A stretch of DNA of 64,000 nucleotides. Source: Tubulanus polymorphus (lineage: Eukaryota; Nemertea; Palaeonemertea; Tubulaniformes; Tubulanidae). This document shows positions 55,237-64,000 of the stretch, piece by piece (the stretch's first letter is position 1; each line of letters starts with the position of its first letter). The stretch spans positions 541,501-605,500 of the forward strand of contig NC_134027.1 in NCBI RefSeq assembly GCF_964204645.1, read 5' to 3'. The position numbers were made by a program, and so were the translations under genes. A model generated the notes under the pieces. It worked only from the letters and a program-made list of their open reading frames with translations. It ran no database searches and was not told the origin of the DNA.

Positions 55237-55819
55237 GACCATTGAGGCAAGCGAGGATGGTTGCGTGACTTATCGAAATGTTCGCTTGCCACAGCAGGAA
55301 TACCGTCCAATGTAATAAGTGTTTATGTATTAATTGTAGGAATGCCTGGTGATGTAGATCAAGTTCACAGAAACTGAAAACAGAAAGAAACCTGGCGGAA
55401 TCTATTGTGTATAAATAAATATATTTATTATCGTGTTGTGTTGTTTATTCTGAGTGCGATCTGTGGTGATTCAACCACTTGGTCCTCTCAAGTTTTTTTC
55501 CCCATCCAAATTTTTGAATCCGTTTGCGCCGTTTTGACTGAAGTGATCTTTAAATTTGTATTAGTTCTAAGACTTAGACAGGTCTTAAATTCTTTCAGTT
55601 GCGGCCACCTCTCGACAAAAATCTATTGTACTAATCCTTAAAAACTTCTAATCGCATGCGTCGAAAGGTGGCTGTCATAGATGGAACTAGAGATATGATC
55701 GATGTCTAAGATGAATACAATTGCGTTTAATTTGAAACTGCTAAACAGTTGCAGTAAGAGTTAAATAACGATCATCGCTGTATCTATGCTTGTGATGCTC
55801 GTTCCACTCTCAGTAATTA
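55237..55819. other. Non-coding stretch
   Basis: Nothing is supported beyond a CTTGCCACAGCAGGAATACC phrase that recurs in related form (CGTGCCACAGCAAGATAC) in both duplication blocks. Confidence 0.35.
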
Positions 55820-56007
55820 CAGAGCTGCCAACTGTTACTGATTTCCAGTATTAGTTAGTATTTTATAACGAGAAATACTGATCTGATTTGTGAAGGTCTT
55901 GCCGTTGATTACTGATTAATTGAACATTCCTTTGATATTTCAATGAAACGTTACTGAAAAAAATTCAATTTGCTACTGATAGGACTTTTCAAAGGTTGGC
56001 AGCCCTG
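55820..56007. mobile_element. MITE with GCTGCCAAC ends, copy 2
   Basis: The same terminal repeats as 52306-52452 surround 188 bp. The internal ACGAGAAATACTGAT and the end with TTTCAAAGGTTGGCAG are shared with that copy. Confidence 0.65.
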
Positions 56008-56093
56008 TAGTTATCTTGGTCTCGCAACTTTACCACCTCAGTACCGGCGACGCTTCACTCGTAATCCTCGCCTTCCATTCCGCGCATTTAGCT

Positions 56094-56189
56094 ATCCTCG
56101 CTTGCCGGGGTTTAATTGGTTCTGCCCAATCAGATGCGTTGTTTTTCTACCAATAAGGGGCGCCAATTTAAACCCCGGCAAGCGAGGAT
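56094..56189. mobile_element. MITE with perfect 22-bp TIRs
   Basis: The 22-base arms 56094-56115 (beginning ATCCTCGCTTGCCGGGG) and 56168-56189 are perfect inverted repeats around 52 bp. The perfect match suggests recent activity or maintained folding. Confidence 0.7.
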
Positions 56190-56377
56190 TAATTTGTCAG
56201 CGTTGCCACCGTTAGCTCCAGTACTGTGCCATTGTCAGTTAGACTGGGTCTGAAATTGTTGTGGCAAGCTGCAGGTCTGGACTGCGCGACCAACATTTTC
56301 CATTCCTACATCCGAAATCTACACGTTTTCTTGGCAGTTTGGTTGGTTTTTGTTCGAACGCGCCTCTGGTAGTAGAC

Positions 56378-57551
56378 TGGTTGCTAGTTTACATTAGCCT
56401 GGTTGCCGGTCTCTTCCTGTAGACCGTTTACCGGTCTCTATCTTTCATTAGAGACCGGTTGTGCCCATCCTCCATTTTACATTTTCGATGCATGTCAAAT
56501 AAGGTCAAACATGTTAAGTAGCAAGTTACTTCCTGGTTAAGATGGCGTCTCTTCGAATCTGCTTGGCTTCGAGCGATATTAAAATTGCCCTTTATAATGG
56601 ACGGAAAGACATTAATTGCTAAGTATCAGATAAATCCGCTGATAATTTACCTGGTACTCGAAATACCGACTAACAAGGATCGAAATCTAATGCGAGGTGA
56701 GCTCTGCCGCGACCGTCACTGAATACAGAACATTCTGAAGGAACAGAGGACATCCTTCCTATAACTACCGTTCGTGGGATGTATTTAGTGAATTGATGTT
56801 TTAATACAGTGTTGTAAAATGACTATATTTAGTATCTGAATAAAGTTTACAATTGCTGAATTCCTTAGTGCTTTGTTAGATCAGATATTTGGATCCACCT
56901 CAGCCTACTGATTTCCTGATACAGACAGCAAGTTGGGACAGTCAAATTAAGAGATTTGGTCAAGACAAGTTACTCAGATCACACTGGAAATTCGCAATAT
57001 CCTCTCTCCTCATGGACCACACATTGTCAATGTTGACTTTGCTAGAAATCGATTATAAAATTCACCACGACCAATTCTTTTTCACTGAATTCAATATTTA
57101 TTGTTCACTTCTGGTACAAAATCTTGTTCAGCCCCTGACAAGAGAATAAACAATGACACTACGTATTTCATGACATAGAACAGTAGTTTTTTTTTCATCG
57201 ACAAATTGGGACGATCCTGATATCCCTGATTTGAATGATAGTGTCTTTAGAATCATAAATACCATGTCTCGACCAGACAGATAATCCAATCACAATTCAA
57301 ATTGAAGGCTCGCTAGTGCAGTTATTCACAGAATCCAGCTCTTTAAACCTCATCAGTTTATCAGAATCGAGGAGTTTCACCGCCTGTTATTTGGAATTTC
57401 ATTTCATGACAGCTAGTGCTGATTCTTTATTCTCTTTGATTACTGCATGATGTTATCATTCTGAAATTAAAATACATATCACACTTATAATTAAACCTGG
57501 ATTGACTTTACAAATTTAATGGTTCAGAATCCATTTTTCAAACTTACCTTG
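56378..57551. repeat. Diverged partial third copy of duplication block
   Basis: It corresponds to about 16735-17885 of block 1 (GGTTGCCGGTCTCT, CATCCTCCATTTTACATTTT, CTGAATAAAGTTTACAAT and GATCAGATATTTGGATCCAC in the same order), with many substitutions and indels. At 57551-57553 it stops and block 2 begins from its own left end. Confidence 0.75.
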
Positions 57552-57552
57552 A

Positions 57553-60500
57553 TTAGCATTTGATTCTCTATATATCGTCAGAACATGGACTCAGAGTGTT
57601 TCTTTAATGGTTAAGAATGTCTCTTTAACCAACATCCCCCTAGCCTGCTTCCTACATATCCCTTCCCTTTCCTCCTGATTACCTTTGATCCCCACTGCCT
57701 AGCAGCTAACAGCTGCTGCTATTTTATCTGGTTTACATGTTTTGCAAATAGTGTCTGTTATGCTATAGTTGTTCTTTTAATTGTTTAACTTCTTCATCTG
57801 AAATTTCATTATTCTCATTTCAGTTTCACGCAGGAAATGGTTCATGAAAATCTGCATTGAGACTGGGACGAAATGTGCATTGAGACGGATGAAATCTGCA
57901 TGAACAGAGATATACTTTAAGATCCCCATTTTATCCATCGGAGTGAATGTACATCCACTACTCACAGGTAGCAAACCTACAAACGCTAAACACTCATCCC
58001 TGGGCCCTGATTCAAAAATAAAAATAAAAGATTAAATTAAGAATTAACATTTTTATGAATCAGTGATCAGTTTCATAAAATAAGTCCTAAATTAATTTTA
58101 GGGGTTTATTATTTCATATTGAAATGAATTCTTCATGTTTATGCAATTCTCATTATCTTTCATTGCAGCATTTATATATTCATTTTTAATCATACATGTG
58201 AAATATATAATGTATTTTCAGGGAAACGTAAACAAGAAAGGAAGGGAAGAAAGAGAAGGGAAGAAAGAGTTGGATGATTAATGCGCACTTATTCTCCATT
58301 CCGAATTCCTGTATTCGACTCTAGGTGATCATCATACGAACGAGATATAGAAAAAAAACATTACTGAAGTCATCTCTATTTTTTAGTCTCAATTTATATT
58401 TCTAATTCAATTTACTAAGTGTGTAAGTCATCATTTGGATAAGTCGTCACATTACTGAAGTCATCTCTATTTTTTAGTTGTAATTAGTATTTCTAATTCA
58501 ATTTACTTATGTCAGTTATCATTTCGATAAATTGCCACATTACTGAAGTCATCTTTATTTTGAAGTCTCAATTAGTATTCGGTTTACTTCAGATAACGTA
58601 ATTTGGTTTAATCACAAGTCGTCAACATTATAATCAATGTAACTACAGTGACTACATTATTGTCTTTTTATTGAGAAATTTATGTTAATTTTTGATTTCT
58701 GGGATAAATCAAAATTCAAATGTTATCATTTTTTTGTATCAAAAATTGTAAAAAATTGAATAACTTGTGTGCTGTTGAAACATTCAGTTATGGAGAGTTT
58801 TTAGCTCAGAAAACTTTGAGCCTGTTTATACAAGTGTTGTAGCAAGTGTTGAACAATTCAAAGATCATGTTTTTTATACTTTGTCATGTTAGAAAATATT
58901 TTTTCTGGTATATTGATGTTTCTAAAAAAACATATGATTCAACTTTAAAAGGCCAACAAGCCTTCTAATAAAACTAGTTTGTCATATATATATATATATT
59001 ACTTGTCAAGTCATTGTCAAGTTTTTTAAAAAATATTTTGGTTTTCTCAGCTTTCTCTGGTGGAAATTTCTTCGTGGAATTCCTCTTCTATACAAGTTCC
59101 TCCTCAGACTGTTTTTATGCGAGAGTTTATAACAACCGGATCCTCAGAAAATGGTCGCAGTGCCAAGTCTTCGATTTAAGATCACCAGTCTTATCTGAGA
59201 CCATAAGTTCACTAGCAAGTTTCACTAGCGATTCCAACAGCTATAGGATGGAACAGTATTATTATATAGGTCACCACTGTGCAATTGAGCCCAGATCATC
59301 AGAAAAAGATAGTGAAGATGTGATGGGATTCATTGAAAATTTTGCATATATAATTAATTCATTGAACGACTTAATTTGTATAATCTATTTTTTGGGAATT
59401 TTCGAATTTTTCATCAATAACTAGTATATATTTCTTTTCAAGTTGTGAGCGATCTAGTTCTCTGTCGACCCATTGAAAATGAATCGACTCTGACCTGTAG
59501 AACTGGACCCAGGGAACTGAATCTCGCGTGCCACAGCAAGATACAGAGCTCTTCAATGTATTAACCGTTAGGTGCTGCCCCTAAACAAATCAATAGCGGT
59601 AAATCTGTGAACTAACTTATAGCTCGCTTGCCAGAGTAGAATCATAGCGAGCTGTCTAAAATCTTGAACCGTCTAGTGCTGCCCCTTAATCGATATGTAT
59701 CGGAAAAGTGAATTTATTACTCGCATGCCACAGTAGTTGTGTAGTTGGAACATCATGATAGACTCGTTTTTCTGTGCAGCTATAACGGGAGCTATTTCAG
59801 ATCTGACAATGAATATAAACTCAGTCACAGTTCGATAACAAACGCCGCTGGGTGGAATTGATGTAAACAAATAATCGTGTTGAAATTGAATTTAGTTTAA
59901 GATATATTTTCGTGGTAGTTTTTATTTTCAAGCTGTTTACGTTCACTTCAAATGATGAAACGATGAAACTATATTAAATACATCCCTGTTTTAGTGGGGA
60001 TTTTGAGTTTTGGTCCTTTCCGTATCTTCTAGAAACATCAAGTAGAAAGGCATTAACTGAACCCTATGTCTTTAACTTCAGGAGTCTATGGAGTTTTCGG
60101 ATGCCTCTTTTCCTCACTTCTTGCATTCGTCACCATTAGAAATCTGGACAAACTGAATTCAGTTCGACGAGGCCGAAGAACAGAAGACCAAAGAGTGATC
60201 TGCACTAGCCGCAGGGTTCGTGTTGGCTCGAATCGGTGGGAGGCAATCAAACCCCGACACGTGAAGATGTCATCCTCAAAAATAAGGATACCGGGACGCT
60301 TCTCTGGTTTACGATGATTAGTCTGCAGGGATAACTCTTCGGTGGGGCGTGATCGCGTGAATAGCCCAAACTAAACCTTCAGAGTTCACTGTACTACAGC
60401 ATACAACATCTGATAACTTGCATAATAAAGCGCGGCGTGCATGAAAAGAATTGTATAAATGCGGGCAAGATTCCGTGCCCTTGCAATCGAACGCCGGTGT

Positions 60501-63500
60501 GGAGGTATGCCATACACTGGTAGGTGAGTCGGAGCATAGACTGTTTGCCTGTCCCATAGACTGGTTGCCGGTCTCTACCTTCAGTTAGAGACCGGTTGAT
60601 CCCATCCTCCATTTTACATTTTCCATGCATGTCAAACATGTCAGTATCGAGTTACTTCCGGGTTAAAATGGCGTCTCATCGAATAAGCGAAACTAGGAGT
60701 AATATCAAAATCGCGCTGGAATGATTGATTACAGTAAATCAGCTGATTATCTATGAATCATAAATGTAAACAGCAAACAAAAGGAAATTTAAAGACCGAA
60801 GAATAGGCATTAATTGCTGTAAGTATCGAAATAATCCGCTGATATTTACTCGGAATTCAAACTGACAACTGAATTGATACTTATTCATTTTGTAGGTAAG
60901 AAAAAGGGCTCAGCCGCGATAGTCATTCTGAAGGAACTTGGCCGAAGGGGGACATGCTTTCTTTATAAACCGTATGTGAAATATATTCAGTGAATTGTTT
61001 TGTTAATGATGTGAAAATCACTAAAGTCTGAATAAAGTTTACAATAGTTGAACTCCTTTGTCAGTGTTTTGCGAGATCAGATATTTGGATCCACTGCAGC
61101 ATCTTCACTTATATTCTCGATACAGACAATGAGTTGGGACAGACTTGGGTAAGACCAATAATTCAGATCATCTGGATATTCACAATATTTTCCTCTCCTC
61201 ATGGACCAACATGATTTTTGCTAGAAATTGAGTATAAAATCCATCAAGAAAAACTCTTTTTTACTGCCATTCTATATTTATTGTCAACTTCTAGTACAAA
61301 ATCTAATTCAATATAAAGACAGCCTGACAAGACGATACATATTTTGTGACATTGCAAATTGTGTGACAACAGAATGACTCTGATATCTCTAACTTAACTC
61401 GAATCACAAAGACCAAGTCTTGACCAGACAGTAGGTCTAAATCCATGCTCGCTCGTGTAGTTATTCATAAATTCCAGCTCTTTAAACCTCATCATCTCAG
61501 AATCAAGGAGTTTCATCGTTATTTGGAATCTAATTTCATGACGATTAGAGCTGGATTCGTTAATCTCTTTGATTCGTGATTGACGTTACTTTCTGAAATT
61601 GAATCAATACACATATCACCAACAATTAAACCTGGATTGACTTTTCAATTCATGTCCCATCCATTTTTCAAACTTACCATGATACAACGACAATTCATTC
61701 TGTGCACGTTGAGCTCATTCAATTTAATATTGAGTTGTATCTCAGAAAATCTTCATCAGAACACACACAATGACCTACAAATAGACAATCAACAGAATAT
61801 TTATAAATAAGTATTCATTTACTGTTCACAAGTTTTAAAAGACATTGTCATTGAAGTGAAGTTACCTGTCGTATAATATTTTCACCACACTGTCATTGGG
61901 GGTCACTGAAATTGACTGCTAATGTCCAGTGTCACATTCAGAATAATCAATCAATCATCTTAAGTGAACTGACAAATTGCCGGTGTCGTGGCCTCTGCTG
62001 CATGGCTGTTTCAGTTCAGTACGTCAGTCAGTGGAGATTGGTTTTTCCATCTCAAGTTCGTTGTTGTTGTCGATTGACGACAGTTCCTTCGAGCAGGGTA
62101 GATTTTGACGGCGCTGTAACGGAGACATCTTGAATTGTATATCGATATTTTCGAAGCCACACGTAGTACAGGTGCCCGCAGAAAGGTTACCTGATAGTTT
62201 TGGTCGAGTTTCTTTCTTCATTGGTGTAAAAATCGACTTTTAAGCGGTCCATGGAACGTAAATCGAGACACTCTGGAGGCGGCCATGTTACATTGTTCAC
62301 GTGATGAAATACTGAAATCTGATTGGATCCGTACATTCCGTGGAAGATGGCGGACGGGTTAAACCTGTCCTATTCTGACTGCGAATGCAGGTGGCGCAGA
62401 ATTGGACAGGCGACCAGTCTACCTGTCCCATAGAGACCGGTAACCAGTCTAGCCACCTCACGATCAGTCTACATTGAAAAACCATTACTGAAATATGGTT
62501 GACGGAAATATTCATTTTATATCAGATTCTGAAATATTTTCCCATATTGATTACAAAATTTCTTATTATCTTAATAAGATAAATCTGCAAAAGCTCAACA
62601 ATTTGAATTAGTGAAAACCGATGTGCGAAGTCGTCAATTCAGTAGCCTGATAGAGCCCGGTAACCAGTCTAACTGTCAATGTTCATTGCGCGGGAATGAA
62701 CGGGCAACCAGTCTACGATGACAAATCATTTATGAAAAATTATGAACGGAGATATTCATTTTACTTTGAATTTTGAATTATCTTATAAAACTGACAGCCA
62801 TATTAACCAAAGTATTATTAGTAAATCTGATAAAATCTAATACCGGTTTTAGAATAGGTGAAAACTGATTTATGTGATGCCGTCGGTTCAGAAGACTGAT
62901 CCGTAGAATCGTTCGCCACTTTCTTCCGGTCCACTTACTTCCGCGTTTGTGATTTACATACAAGTAGTTTGAATGTTAAATGTATGAAGCCGCGTGTTGA
63001 TTGGTTGAGGTCAGTGCGGTTTACTGAACGATGACCAGCTGTCAGCTGATCGAATCATTCGTTTCACAGACATTACGACGTAAGTATATTTTACATCTTT
63101 GATCAAAAATTGTTGTGAAAAAACTCAAAACTAAGGCCTCTATAAATGATCGATTGACTTTAAATGATTACTTTAGCACAGCTCTTGTAGACAATGATTA
63201 GGTGTCATAGTAGTTTAGCTCGAAAGTGCACATATAAGGTTAATTTTCATCCGTTATTTAGAGACCGAGGTATTGAGCGTCCATTTCAGCCCTTAAACCA
63301 TCATCAACCTACCTCAAACTGACTGTTTTTAATCCAGCAATAGTTACCTAACTATTGACTCATCATGGATTCGATTCAAAAACAATTTTTGATGATCATA
63401 GTGATTCGAAACATTTGAATTTTTGAAAAACGCGAATGCTAAACGACGGATCCGGACTTCGATTGCGGCCCAATGGCAGAGTTGATTTTTTTATTTGGAA

Positions 63501-63504
63501 TTTT
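57553..63504. repeat. Segmental duplication block, copy 2
   Basis: It is near-identical to 13751-19708 in the same orientation. It keeps the roughly 74-bp segment near 60258-60331 that block 1 lacks and has one fewer roughly 100-bp repeat unit. The exon candidates at 59051-59179 and 60082-60317 and the promoter-like 5' exon ending at 63079 are the counterparts of those in block 1. Confidence 0.9.
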
Positions 63505-63699
63505 GAAGATATAAATCACTGAAATCAATTGGTTTTCTCAACCAAAATTGAAATTAAGAAGAATTTAGGATGGAGATGTTTGATTTTCATTTTGTCTAAA
63601 ATGCCGATTTAAAAATTAATTTAATTGAATCAAATTAATGAATTCATCATTTCATGATATTATAGATAATCAAAATGTGAATATGAAATAACCTTTTCA

Positions 63700-64000
63700 A
63701 TCGCTGTTTTTGGGTAAGATCGCAGTTTTTAGGTTAGATCGCTGTTTTGTGTTAGATCACTGTTTTTGTGTTAGATCGCTGTTTTTGTGTTAGATCGCTG
63801 TTTTAGGTTAGATCGCAGTTTTTAGGTTACATTGCAGTTTTTGGGTTAGACCGCAGTTTTTTTGTTAGATCGCAGTTTTTAAGTTAGATCGCAGTTTTTA
63901 GGTAAGATCGCAGTTTTTAGGTTAGATCGCTGTTTTGTGTTAGATCACTGTTTTTGTGTTAGATCACTGTTTTGTGTTAGATCGCTGTTTTAGGTTAGAT
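63700..64000. repeat. GTTAGATCGCTG satellite, second array
   Basis: The same 18-20-bp units as 19715-21240, cut by the window end. It is separated from block 2 by about 200 bp of AT-rich sequence not present after block 1. Confidence 0.9.

Overview
The window is AT-rich eukaryotic DNA. It has GT-AG introns, very small phase-0 exons, MITE-like elements, a decayed DIRS-type retroelement and many different minisatellites. This fits the accessory part of an invertebrate animal genome; I cannot name the species. I saw no rRNA, tRNA, CRISPR array or bacterial-style operon. Most open frames here are chance frames inside introns or 3n-length tandem repeats.

The core is a multi-exon gene family I do not recognise, called the MPKA family here after its N-terminus. 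One copy on the + strand (21653-36066) can be spliced by hand into a continuous 340-codon frame over nine exons. The order is: MPKA start exon, poly-Gln exon, four Ser/Pro/Gln-rich micro-exons, two exons with a probable small helical region and a Pro-rich tail, and a terminal exon with basic nuclear-localisation-like clusters. A mirror-image copy lies on the - strand (11286 down to about 1137). Together they form a large inverted duplication (arms about 3228-11380 and 21590-30490) that also carries the DIRS remnant, MITEs and shared minisatellites. The - strand copy is rearranged: exons 1 and 2 are fused without their intron, two exons have lost splice donors, the exon 2-4 segment is repeated, and several different terminal exons lie in series.

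Between and beyond the arms is a direct segmental duplication of about 5.95 kb (13751-19708 and 57553-63504), with a diverged partial third copy at about 56378-57551. Both full copies end in a possible CCAAT-containing 5' exon and run into the same GTTAGATCGCTG satellite. On the + strand, exon 1 of the gene lies downstream of that satellite. The second unit may therefore be the upstream part of another family member beyond position 64000.

The right half (36-57 kb) is mainly repeats: a 121-bp hairpin repeat, an 18/21/24-bp repeat with an intact frame, 46-bp and 258-bp arrays, an imperfect 2.9-kb inverted repeat and several MITEs. It also holds two arrays of tandemly amplified exon-intron units. 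In the first array (40.35-42 kb) each spliced unit can encode a 53-residue peptide whose TGA overlaps the ATG of the next unit (ATGA).

The strongest observation is that matching exons of the mirror-image gene copies are far more diverged than their introns. One 39-bp exon differs at 20 positions, while the following 210-bp intron is identical.
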